From assembly GCF_000969825.1 (NCBI RefSeq), contig NZ_KQ033921.1:124001-188000 (forward strand): 64,000 nucleotides of DNA, read 5' to 3'. Of the stretch, positions 18,739 through 26,096 are shown one piece after another (position 1 is the first letter of the stretch; every line of letters begins with the position of its first letter). The notes beneath the pieces were generated by a model. The model had not been told where the DNA came from. It saw only the letters and a list, made by a program, of their open reading frames with translations, and did not search any database. The translations under genes were made by a program, and so were the position numbers. The DNA comes from Parabacteroides gordonii MS-1 = DSM 23371 (GTDB lineage: Bacteria > Bacteroidota > Bacteroidia > Bacteroidales > Tannerellaceae).

Positions 18739-19697
18739 CATGCCACCTTCACTAACAAATCCCCAACCGATTTGGTAATCATACTATTAGCCTCATTCAT
18801 CACCGATTGATTCAATTGCTTAAGATAAATACGTGTAGTATTTTCAGAGGTATGTCCGAGTGCCTGGCTGATAACAGCAATCGGAATACCACACAATAAT
18901 GCTTCGGATGCCCAAGTATGCCGGAAACGGTAAGTAGTCAACTGTATCGGGCTTATCAGAAATTGTCCGATCTCTTTCAAAGCTTCATTCTGGCATCTCA
19001 ATAGTGATTTATAAGTTTCATAAGAAGCATTTTCTTCTTTAAGCAACGGAAAGAGGAAAGGTGTATCTTCCTGCTTATATTTATCCAGTATAATCTTCAT
19101 CCCTTCTGTCATTCCGATACGTATCTCCGTTCCCGTTTTCCGACGATTGTAAATAATCTCTCCTTCCCTGATATTCTCCGGCTTAAGATGCACAAGATCC
19201 ACAAATGCCATCCCGCAAGCCATAAAACTGAACAGGCTCAGATCGGCTGCCATCTCCAGTTCAGGCCTGTCGTCCAACTTGAGTCCGGCAATTTCCTCCA
19301 TCACCTCACGCGACAATGCCCGTTTTGCCGTCGCTTGCTGTTTGATCTTCAATTTTGCAAAAGGCTTGCAATTCTTTACCTCTTCCGATCCATCAATCAC
19401 CAGATTATACATCGCCCTGAAATTACTCAGATAGGTATTCACCGTATTCACTTTCAATCCTTTGCTTTTAAGATAGGCTTCGAACTCCATCACAAAGCGT
19501 TGTGTCACTCTCCTGAGCGGTAGCCTCTTTCCTTCACAAAACAACTCCAACCAGTTTGTGGCCGCCCGATACAGATCTGCAGTACTATCCCTCCCATCCT
19601 GTCTTTTCCGCGTTATACACGCCCTAAAACAGGAAAACAAATCGGATACCATCATTACTCTCTCGTTTTTCTTTCTCATATCAAATCTATTTTTCAA
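18738..19697 (-). CDS. tyrosine recombinase, predicted invertase of the adjacent switch
   Basis: A 319-residue site-specific recombinase. It has an N-terminal SAM-like DNA-binding domain (ATNWLELFCEGKRLPLRRVTQRFVMEFEAYL) and a C-terminal catalytic domain. Visible catalytic residues are K in RRKTG, R259 and H260 in FRHTWA, H282 in LGHTSENT, and the nucleophile Y291 in RIYLKQL. The first catalytic Arg is replaced by Cys (C161 in MACGMAFVDL). That position is usually Arg, although some Bacteroidetes recombinases such as IntDOT also lack it. The gene has no neighbouring att-type direct repeats or conjugation genes, which argues for a local invertase rather than the integrase of a mobile element. 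Confidence 0.9.
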   Translation of the reverse strand: MKNRFDMRKKNERVMMVSDLFSCFRACITRKRQDGRDSTADLYRAATNWLELFCEGKRLPLRRVTQRFVMEFEAYLKSKGLKVNTVNTYLSNFRAMYNLVIDGSEEVKNCKPFAKLKIKQQATAKRALSREVMEEIAGLKLDDRPELEMAADLSLFSFMACGMAFVDLVHLKPENIREGEIIYNRRKTGTEIRIGMTEGMKIILDKYKQEDTPFLFPLLKEENASYETYKSLLRCQNEALKEIGQFLISPIQLTTYRFRHTWASEALLCGIPIAVISQALGHTSENTTRIYLKQLNQSVMNEANSMITKSVGDLLVKVA

Positions 19698-19953
19698 TTA
19701 TTATCCCCTTATTCCATGCTCTTTTCAAATATGAGGGGCTAAAAGAATCTTTAAACTCATCCTGTCTCGCTAAAGTTTGTAAAAAAACATCTATCTACAT
19801 GTTTACAATCTTATCAAAATGTTTATACAACCAGCCTTTTATCATCTTTTTGTCACATTTTCGTCATTAAATAAAACTGTCAAAATCTCCAAAACCTCTC
19901 TTTCAGAGATTTTCATTCCATTTTTCAATACTTTTTTGACAAGATTTCAAAAA

Positions 19954-20052
19954 TCATTTAGATGATTTTTAAAATGGTTTAAATGGTTTGCCAAGGTCAT
20001 TTAGATGAGTAGAGCAAGTTATACTGATGAGTTCGGGAAATCATTTAGATAA
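19954..20052. repeat. three evenly spaced TCATTTAGAT repeats
   Basis: TCATTTAGATGA occurs at 19954 and 19997, and TCATTTAGATAA at 20041, spaced 43 and 44 bp, close to four helical turns. The first copy lies in a larger inverted repeat (AATCAT-TTAG-ATGATT). They lie 257-355 bp upstream of the recombinase start, in the 685-bp gap 19698-20382. They could be binding sites for a regulator or for recombinase arms. No gene is seen in the gap. Confidence 0.55.
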
Positions 20053-20240
20053 TCTTGCTGATGGTATACCAAACTGATTGTCGATTGATTGTTTGTGTAG
20101 AAATATGATATCTGGAAACTATTGGAGAATAAGATAAACAAGAAATAATCATGCTACGGTCAATCTGACAGCAAGGAGAATACACATTAAATAACAAAAT
20201 GATATCCATCTTAAGTTATATACTAATCAGTAAAAAGTCA

Positions 20241-20283
20241 TATTTTTGTAGAGCAATGCTTGAAACAAGTAGTTAAGCATTGC
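20241..20283 (+). promoter_or_regulatory. -7 box and leader hairpin of the VOC gene
   Basis: TATTTTTG at 20241-20248 fits the -7 consensus. A perfect 9-bp stem, GCAATGCTT (20253-20261) with AAGCATTGC (20275-20283), follows at once. The transcript would therefore begin in or just before a hairpin, with a ~100-nt remaining leader. Confidence 0.45.
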
Positions 20284-20382
20284 GTCACTTTGCCTACTTC
20301 ATAGTTTTAAAAACTATATTCATAGATAATGAATAATTTAGAAAACATATATATTAAGAATAACCATAAAAATTCAACAACA

Positions 20383-20826
20383 ATGAAATTTAGTAATGTA
20401 AGATTATTAGTTAAGGATTTTCCTAAATGCTTTAAGTTCTACTCTGAACAACTTGGATTAGAACCGGCTTGGGGTGATGAGAACAGTGGATATGCCAGTT
20501 TTAAGGTAGCAGACGGAATAGAAGGATTTGCTCTTTTTGTATCCGACTGGATGGCACCGTCTGTAGGTAATGCAAATAAAGAATTGCCAGTAGGGTTTCG
20601 GGAGAAATCACTTGTATCATTCAGTGTGGATAATGTTGATGATACTTATGCTGCTTTAAAAGGAAAGGGTGTGGTATTTGTCAATGAACCTACCAATATG
20701 GCTGATTGGGGGATGCGCACAGTACATTTGCGCGATCCCGAAGATAATTTAATAGAACTTTTTTCCCCATTGGCTCCGGAGCAATGTAGTGAAGAGCTAA
20801 TAGAAGAATGTAAGAAATATGAATAA
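20383..20826 (+). CDS. VOC family (glyoxalase/bleomycin-resistance fold) protein
   Basis: A 147-residue protein of the vicinal oxygen chelate superfamily. It has the paired beta-alpha-beta-beta-beta pattern: MKFSNVRLLVKDFPKCFKFYSEQLGLEP in the first module and LVSFSVDNVDDTYAALKGKGVVF in the second, ending HLRDPEDNLIELFSP. The metal-binding pattern seems partial, since the usual first His is Arg in SNVRLLV; the C-terminal Glu in NLIELF is present. The ATG at 20383 is chosen since the fold starts there; an upstream in-frame ATG at 20329 would add 18 unstructured residues. The substrate is unknown. Confidence 0.85.
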   Translation: MKFSNVRLLVKDFPKCFKFYSEQLGLEPAWGDENSGYASFKVADGIEGFALFVSDWMAPSVGNANKELPVGFREKSLVSFSVDNVDDTYAALKGKGVVFVNEPTNMADWGMRTVHLRDPEDNLIELFSPLAPEQCSEELIEECKKYE

Positions 20827-20922
20827 AGAAGGGAGTTCTCTTAGAAACCTCCTCTTTTAGAATCTGTATCTCCATACAGTTACTGGGACTGGACCAAGAA
20901 CACCTAAAAAGTAAAGATAGTA

Positions 20923-20944
20923 AAGCCGGCCTAATCCCCGGCTT
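20923..20944. terminator. hairpin between the VOC and DUF169 genes
   Basis: AAGCCGG (20923-20929) pairs with CCGGCTT (20938-20944) between the convergent ends of two genes. On the plus strand CACACTTTTT follows. On the minus strand a T-rich stretch follows, so it may serve both directions. Confidence 0.55.
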
Positions 20945-20973
20945 CACACTTTTTACGTATAAACCAAATTACA

Positions 20974-21696
20974 TTAGAGGCCACCTCTCTCATTCATTCT
21001 TTCCTTGATTTTCCTCCAGGCATGCGTATCGAACAGACAGCTACTCCGCATGGTATCATACATTTCTTTAAACCGGGACATCGGTATCATAAAACTTAGA
21101 ATATCCGGCTCAAAATAAGGACGTACGGAAGGATCGAAGAATCCGATGAACGTACGTTTTCCTCCTCTCGCATTTTCAATAACGGCCTGTGTGACTACGG
21201 AGCAACAACCGGAACCGAATAGAGAGGTGACAGCGTCCTGTGAATTATTATCGAAAAACGCCCAGGTAGCCAGACCGGAAAGCATATCGGGTGTCGCTAA
21301 AAACAGGATTCCTTCCAGATTATCAAAACTTTCGGCATTATCCATACGGGTAAAATTCAGATAATCCATTTTAGCTCTAGGAACCTGCAAATCATCAAGA
21401 AATTCGATTACCCCTTCCGGAGTCTGTTTATATTTTTCCTTTAAGGATACAAATCCGGGAATCCGTTCCGGCATTTCCGTAAAACCTGTATAAAATTTTC
21501 CGCCACCACAACCGATAGTTTCGACACTCAAACTAACCGTTTGTCCGGCTCTGACCTCTTTCATACATTTAAATAAACACCCACCGATTTTATCGACCGG
21601 ATTTACCGGTTGCTCCGAATACCAAAAGACAATAGGAAGATCTACTTTATCTCCGAATGCTTCGCGATAGTTATTGAGAAATACTTGTATGTCCAT
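20974..21696 (-). CDS. DUF169 family protein
   Basis: A 240-residue protein of the uncharacterised DUF169 family, recognised from CLFKCMKEVRAGQTVSLSVETIGCGGGKFYTGF and the later segments FLATPDMLSGLATWAFFDN and FGSGCCSVVTQAVIENARGGKRTFIGFFDPSVRP. The conserved Cys residues (GCGGG, SGCC) suggest a metal or cofactor site, but no function is established. The gene stands alone, convergent with the VOC gene and divergent from an MBL-fold gene. Confidence 0.85.
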   Translation of the reverse strand: MDIQVFLNNYREAFGDKVDLPIVFWYSEQPVNPVDKIGGCLFKCMKEVRAGQTVSLSVETIGCGGGKFYTGFTEMPERIPGFVSLKEKYKQTPEGVIEFLDDLQVPRAKMDYLNFTRMDNAESFDNLEGILFLATPDMLSGLATWAFFDNNSQDAVTSLFGSGCCSVVTQAVIENARGGKRTFIGFFDPSVRPYFEPDILSFMIPMSRFKEMYDTMRSSCLFDTHAWRKIKERMNERGGL

Positions 21697-21721
21697 GATA
21701 CAGATGATTTATTGGTTTTGT

Positions 21722-21729
21722 CAAATATA
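21722..21729 (-). promoter_or_regulatory. -7 box for the DUF169 gene
   Basis: TATATTTG on the minus strand, 26 bp before the ATG at 21696, matches TAnnTTTG. Confidence 0.5.
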
Positions 21730-21884
21730 CGAAAAGATTCTATATGTTATGATCGGAAATATCAAAACAATCTGGCAGATAGCGATATTCGCATTACTGG
21801 CTTTCGTTGAAGATACAATTGTAATTATCCTAATGAAAAAACTGGAATTAAACAGGAAGAGTATATTTTCAATTAGAATAATAG

Positions 21885-21892
21885 TATATTTG
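21885..21892 (+). promoter_or_regulatory. -7 box for the MBL-fold gene
   Basis: TATATTTG, 37 bp before the ATG at 21930, matches the -7 consensus. Confidence 0.5.
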
Positions 21893-21929
21893 AACTGTTA
21901 TTTTCAATATCAATCTAAAGACTATAGCC

Positions 21930-22808
21930 ATGTACGAACTTCAGCAAGCAGGTGAACAGAGTTACTATATAAATTCTCCGGCAAAAATCGGTATCTATCG
22001 GCAAAATGAGACAGATATTTATCTGATCGACAGTGGCAACGACAAAGAAGCAGCCAAGAAAATCATTAAAATTGCCGCACAGCAAAACTGGAAAATAAAA
22101 GGAGTCATCAATACCCATTCCAATGCTGACCATATCGGAGGTAACGCCTATTTGCAACAACAAGTCAGCTGTCCGATCTTTGCAAATGGAATAGAGGCTG
22201 CTTTTACACAGTATCCGATACTGGAGCCATCGTTTTTGTATGGAGGGTATCCATGCAAAGATTTACGCAATAAGTTTCTGATGGCTAAAGAGAGTCATAC
22301 CTTGCCTTTCTCGGACAAGGATTTTCCCCAAGAGGTGGAAGTCATACCCTTACCCGGTCATTTTTTTGATATGGTGGGGTTCCGTACTCCGGATGATACT
22401 GTTTTCTTGGCAGACTGTATCAGCAGTAAAAATACCCTCAACAAATATCAGGTTTCTTTCATTTATAATGTAGCCCAATATCTGGAAACACTTGATTTCG
22501 TTGAAAAAATCAAAGCTGCCCGTTTTGTTCCTTCACATGCGGAAATGACGGCAGACATCAAAGGGCTGGTTGCTGTCAACCGGAACAAGATCTACGAGAT
22601 TGCCGATACTCTACTCGAAATCTGCTCCACTCCTCAAAATAGCGAAAACGTCCTTCAGATGCTTTTCGACAAATACGAATTATCTATGAACTTTGAGCAA
22701 TACGTACTGGTAGGCAGCACGATACGCTCCTATCTTTCTTGGCTCAAGGATCTCGGTAAACTATCCGTCAGCTTTGAGAATAACATGCTCCAATGGAAAA
22801 GTATTTAA
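21930..22808 (+). CDS. MBL-fold metallo-hydrolase
   Basis: A 292-residue metallo-beta-lactamase-fold protein. The main metal motif reads THSNADHIGG, with Asn where most members have the second His (HxHxDH becomes HxNxDH). Further ligands are likely in PLPGHFFDMVGF, FLADCISS and PSHAEM. The last ~80 residues form a helical tail outside the core fold. Such proteins hydrolyse thioesters, lactones or phosphodiesters; the substrate cannot be given. It is followed after 22 bp by a GNAT acetyltransferase gene, so the two may form an operon. Confidence 0.85.
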   Translation: MYELQQAGEQSYYINSPAKIGIYRQNETDIYLIDSGNDKEAAKKIIKIAAQQNWKIKGVINTHSNADHIGGNAYLQQQVSCPIFANGIEAAFTQYPILEPSFLYGGYPCKDLRNKFLMAKESHTLPFSDKDFPQEVEVIPLPGHFFDMVGFRTPDDTVFLADCISSKNTLNKYQVSFIYNVAQYLETLDFVEKIKAARFVPSHAEMTADIKGLVAVNRNKIYEIADTLLEICSTPQNSENVLQMLFDKYELSMNFEQYVLVGSTIRSYLSWLKDLGKLSVSFENNMLQWKSI

Positions 22809-22830
22809 TCATCAATTTAAATTCAACATC

Positions 22831-23286
22831 ATGAAAATTATATCAGTACGAGAAAATCCGACTTATAAGGATATAGCTATCAAATATTTTCAAAGTAAAT
22901 GGCCTGATGCATATCCTATACTCTATGAAGATTCTATTAATCACAGTATAGACTCTCCGAATCCACTCCCTCAATGGTATCTATTGGAAAAGGATAATGA
23001 AATAATTGGTTGCGCCGGACTGATCACCAATGATTTTATCAGCCGGATGGATTTGTATCCATGGGTTTGTGCCGTATATATAGATGAAAACCACCGGGGA
23101 CATTTTTACAGTACACTTTTATTGGAGAAAGCCAAAGAAGATGCAGTTAAAGCCGGTTTCAAGAATTTATACCTGTCTACAGAGCATATCGGATTCTATG
23201 AAAAGCTGGGATTCAATTACATAGGGCAAGGATACCATCCCTGGGAAGACGAGTCCCGTATCTATGAAATAAGGATAAAACCATAA
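22831..23286 (+). CDS. GNAT family N-acetyltransferase
   Basis: A 151-residue acetyltransferase with the GNAT fold: WYLLEKDNEIIGCAGL (beta strands), VCAVYIDENHRGHFYSTLLLEKAKEDA (acetyl-CoA loop, RGHFYST in place of the usual R/QxxGxG/A) and LSTEHIGFYEKLGFNYIG. Acceptor unknown. The ATG at 22831 is preferred because the conserved fold starts there; an earlier in-frame ATG lies inside the upstream MBL gene. The 22-bp spacing suggests co-transcription with that gene. Confidence 0.87.
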   Translation: MKIISVRENPTYKDIAIKYFQSKWPDAYPILYEDSINHSIDSPNPLPQWYLLEKDNEIIGCAGLITNDFISRMDLYPWVCAVYIDENHRGHFYSTLLLEKAKEDAVKAGFKNLYLSTEHIGFYEKLGFNYIGQGYHPWEDESRIYEIRIKP

Positions 23287-23357
23287 ATCCTACAGATAAA
23301 TTATACATGATTCGAACTTTTTCAGCATAACTCATGCTTTGATTTTGAATAAATACA

Positions 23358-23365
23358 TATATTTG
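23358..23365 (+). promoter_or_regulatory. -7 box for the histidine-kinase-like gene
   Basis: TATATTTG matches the consensus, 21 bp before the ATG at 23387. A TTTG at 23338-23341 may serve as the -33 element. The in-frame ATG at 23339 lies within this promoter, so it is unlikely to be the start. Confidence 0.5.
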
Positions 23366-23386
23366 CTTAAAATTAAATTTGAAGTT

Positions 23387-24934
23387 ATGAGAATCATGTA
23401 TTTTATCATCACCCTCGTTATCTGTTTCTGCACGACCACTCTCCAGGCAGAAAACAGAGCTAATGATCTAATGAAACAGGCTCAAAGTAGCCTGGAACAG
23501 AAAGACTACACTAAAGCCCGTTACCTATTCCTTCAAGCTTACAAAGCCTTCTCCAACGAAGGAGACTACACGCAAGCCATCGACTGTGGAACAAAAGCAA
23601 CGTATCTTTATTATCGCGAGAACTACTATCAGGAGGCATTCGAACTTTGCCGCCAAATGACTCAATTTCTACTGACGGAAGAAGAAAAAGCGCAAAAAAC
23701 GTTCTATGATCAACGTTTCCAGTTGACAAAAGAACGGTTGCAAATGTACATAAAACTGAAGAATGCCGCCCAGGCTCAACTTCAACTGAATACACTGGAT
23801 AACCTGGCCAGCCAGTCCGGCAGCAGCAAGTTGTCAGACGACCTGTTATACACCCAGACCAGTTATTATTATACTTTCGGACAAAACGAGCAGGGAGACG
23901 CATCCTTCCAGAAACTTATCAACCAATATAAGGATAAAAAGGAATACGACAAAGTAAGCGATTGCTACAGGAACCTGATTGCTATTGCCCGTACGGCAAA
24001 CAATGCTTCCCTGATGGAACGAACCTATGAAAAGTACATCGTCTGGACGGATTCTGTAAAAGCATTAAATGCGCAGGATGAATTAGGGGCATTACAGCTC
24101 AAATATGATGAAAGCCTGCAGACAATACAGGAAAAAGACGACAAATTATCCGGTAAACAATATATGATAGTCGGTCTTTGTACACTGGTTGTCATCCTTA
24201 TTGCCGGATTACTTTTCGTTGCGTTCCTGTTATTACGTTTCATTGTTCTCAACAAAAAACTGAAAAACATTATCAAGACTACCAACGAGCATAGCGAACA
24301 ACAAACCTTGTTCATACAGAGTATATCAGAGCAGATGAAACCTACGCTCGATAAACTTGACGTATCAGCCAGGGAGTTGCGTACCACTGCTCCACAACAG
24401 GCCGGTTCGATCCAGACACGGGTAGATGCGCTAAAACAGTTCAGTGTAAACATACAGGAACTGTCTTCCCTGGAAAGCTCGCTGCTGGAACCGTACGAAA
24501 CACAATCATTCAATGTAGGTAGCTTCTGCAAGAAAACAATGGATAAGGTAAAAGATAAGATTAATCCCGATGTAGAAGTTATTGTAGACGCTCCACAACT
24601 GGAAGTAAAAACAAATGCTGAACAATTGGAACGCATCTTATTACACCTGCTGAATAATGCGGCCCAATATACGACCTCTGGTAAAATATGGCTGGAATTC
24701 AAGAGAAAGGGTGCTCACCTTTGCCACCTTATCGTGACAGATAACGGAACAGGTATTCCTGACGAACAAAAGGAAAACCTTTTCAAGCCATTCAGCGAAG
24801 TCAAGGATCTGGCAGAAGGTGACGGACTAGGTTTACCTATTTGTGCCCTGATCGCCAATAAACTGAATGGCAATCTCTCTATCGATATGGAATATAAGAA
24901 AGGAGCCCGGTTCATTCTGGTATTACAGATATGA
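23387..24934 (+). CDS. TPR-containing membrane histidine-kinase-like protein without phosphoacceptor His
   Basis: A 515-residue protein with a signal peptide (MRIMYFIITLVICFCTTTLQA), a periplasmic TPR-like region (QSSLEQKDYTKARYLFLQAYKAF and following) and one membrane helix near residues 259-287. A cytoplasmic ATPase part has an N box (HLLNNAAQY, near 420), DNGTGIPDE, LFKPF and GDGLGLPI. The dimerisation helix reads QSISEQMKPTLDKL around 308-322. Where normal kinases have S-H-E-[IL]-R-T-P-L, the His is absent. No response regulator gene is adjacent. It may be a pseudokinase-like sensor or act through partners. The HATPase call is secure, the signalling role is not. Confidence 0.85.
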   Translation: MRIMYFIITLVICFCTTTLQAENRANDLMKQAQSSLEQKDYTKARYLFLQAYKAFSNEGDYTQAIDCGTKATYLYYRENYYQEAFELCRQMTQFLLTEEEKAQKTFYDQRFQLTKERLQMYIKLKNAAQAQLQLNTLDNLASQSGSSKLSDDLLYTQTSYYYTFGQNEQGDASFQKLINQYKDKKEYDKVSDCYRNLIAIARTANNASLMERTYEKYIVWTDSVKALNAQDELGALQLKYDESLQTIQEKDDKLSGKQYMIVGLCTLVVILIAGLLFVAFLLLRFIVLNKKLKNIIKTTNEHSEQQTLFIQSISEQMKPTLDKLDVSARELRTTAPQQAGSIQTRVDALKQFSVNIQELSSLESSLLEPYETQSFNVGSFCKKTMDKVKDKINPDVEVIVDAPQLEVKTNAEQLERILLHLLNNAAQYTTSGKIWLEFKRKGAHLCHLIVTDNGTGIPDEQKENLFKPFSEVKDLAEGDGLGLPICALIANKLNGNLSIDMEYKKGARFILVLQI

Positions 24935-24963
24935 AACAGATCATATAAAACTCAGTAAAACCA

Positions 24964-25788
24964 TCAGTATACAGAAGTCTTCCGGTATTCCCGGAAGACT
25001 TTTTTGTTCTCTGTCTCACCTGTCAACACCAGCTCAAATCCTAGCTTCTCACAAACTCTGACAGACCCTGTATTCTGATCATACACACGGGTAATAAGCT
25101 CCGTACAACCCAACCGATTGAAAGCGTAATCGATCAGCCCTTTGCAGACTTCCGTCCCATATCCCTTATTCCAGTACATTTGATCGATGATATAACCGAC
25201 CTCCATCTTCTTCGGATCAGAAAAGGAGTTGAATAATCCGGCTTCACCGATAACCTTATTTTCACCTCTGAGTTTAACAGCAAACATGCCGTAACCTTTC
25301 GGATATCCGGTTTCATTAATTGCCTTATAACGGTTTTCAAGCTCTTGAAAAGTCCAGTCATATTTACCCGACTGAATATACCTCATATTTACCTCCTGCG
25401 TATAGATGGATAAAAGAGCCTTCAGCTCCTCTACTATGGAAACTTCCTTTATAATGAGTCTTTCCGTTTCAAAATGAATCATACGGTTATATTTATCAAG
25501 AAACACATTAGTACCTAACGCCAGGACACGTTGATTTTCTATAAAGTCCTGGCCATATTTAAGCCATCGCCTCGTAAATGATTTGAATTTACTGCATGGA
25601 AAAATCCGGCACTGGAAACAATGAGTAATACCTTTCTCTTTACAACACAGATGAAAAGTTTTGCATCGCTCACATCTATCCGAATACTCTGCTCCCTTGC
25701 AGGGTTTCTTTATCCGTGTGTAATTTGGGCAACCACCACAAAAGACGCCGCAAGCCGGAACTCTGCCATTGTAAACAATATCAATCAT
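24964..25788 (-). CDS. DUF3795-GNAT acetyltransferase fusion
   Basis: A 274-residue two-domain protein. Residues ~1-85 are a Cys-rich DUF3795-like domain (ACGVFCGGCPNYTRIKKPCKGAEY, then CERCKTFHLCCKEKGITHCFQC), probably zinc-binding. From about residue 102 a RimJ/RimL-type GNAT domain follows (HFETERLIIKEVS, EVGYIIDQMYWNKGYGTEVCKGLIDYAF, NTGSVRVCEKLGFELV). It probably acetylates a protein or small molecule, with the Cys domain giving target specificity; this is inferred. The start at 25788 is chosen because the earlier ATG at 25815 overlaps a TATCTTTG -7 box. The 3' end contains the terminator of the convergent gene. Confidence 0.82.
   Translation of the reverse strand: MIDIVYNGRVPACGVFCGGCPNYTRIKKPCKGAEYSDRCERCKTFHLCCKEKGITHCFQCRIFPCSKFKSFTRRWLKYGQDFIENQRVLALGTNVFLDKYNRMIHFETERLIIKEVSIVEELKALLSIYTQEVNMRYIQSGKYDWTFQELENRYKAINETGYPKGYGMFAVKLRGENKVIGEAGLFNSFSDPKKMEVGYIIDQMYWNKGYGTEVCKGLIDYAFNRLGCTELITRVYDQNTGSVRVCEKLGFELVLTGETENKKVFREYRKTSVY
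24975..25006 (+). terminator. terminator of the kinase-like gene, inside the convergent gene
   Basis: A perfect 11-bp stem, AAGTCTTCCGG (24975-24985) with CCGGAAGACTT (24991-25001), 5-nt loop, is followed by a T-run. It is a strong intrinsic terminator for plus-strand transcription. It lies within the last ~12 codons of the convergent gene. Confidence 0.8.
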
Positions 25789-25812
25789 ACAGAAATAAGC
25801 TAAGTTTCCTGA

Positions 25813-25820
25813 CAAAGATA
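25813..25820 (-). promoter_or_regulatory. -7 box for the DUF3795-GNAT gene
   Basis: TATCTTTG on the minus strand matches TAnnTTTG, 24 bp before the ATG at 25788. It supports the shorter start. Confidence 0.45.
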
Positions 25821-26035
25821 AACAAATTCTATTCTTTGAATTATCATTGTGTTAGTTTTTCCTGGGAAAAGCGAGCAACAACACCTTATAGATTGTAACT
25901 AAAAACAGGCTTATCAGTTTCATATTAATACTAATTACCCTAAATATCATGTCAAATAGAAACGTCATATCCCGATAAACAAAAAAAACGTCAATGTTTA
26001 ACACTACCACATGTGTCATTATGAAAGAAACCATC

Positions 26036-26043
26036 TATATTTG
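26036..26043 (+). promoter_or_regulatory. -7 box for gltBD
   Basis: TATATTTG matches the -7 consensus, 53 bp upstream of gltB. The rest of the 25816-26096 gap shows no gene. Confidence 0.5.
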
Positions 26044-26096
26044 CCAAACAATTTGACAACAAAACAGGTATTACACAAACATAAGGTCAACAAACA

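Noticed and set aside
18738-19697. Tyrosine recombinase as integrase of a mobile element
   Set aside because: No tRNA target, flanking direct repeats, mobilisation, replication or phage genes are seen. The neighbouring 22-bp inverted repeats give a better explanation.
21674-21955. 93-residue plus-strand frame with a hydrophobic stretch between the DUF169 and MBL genes
   Set aside because: It overlaps both neighbours and the promoter boxes at 21722 and 21885, and has no recognisable domain.
24025-24702. 225-residue Ser/Leu-rich frame antisense to the kinase-like gene
   Set aside because: It is covered by a clear gene on the other strand and has shadow-type composition.
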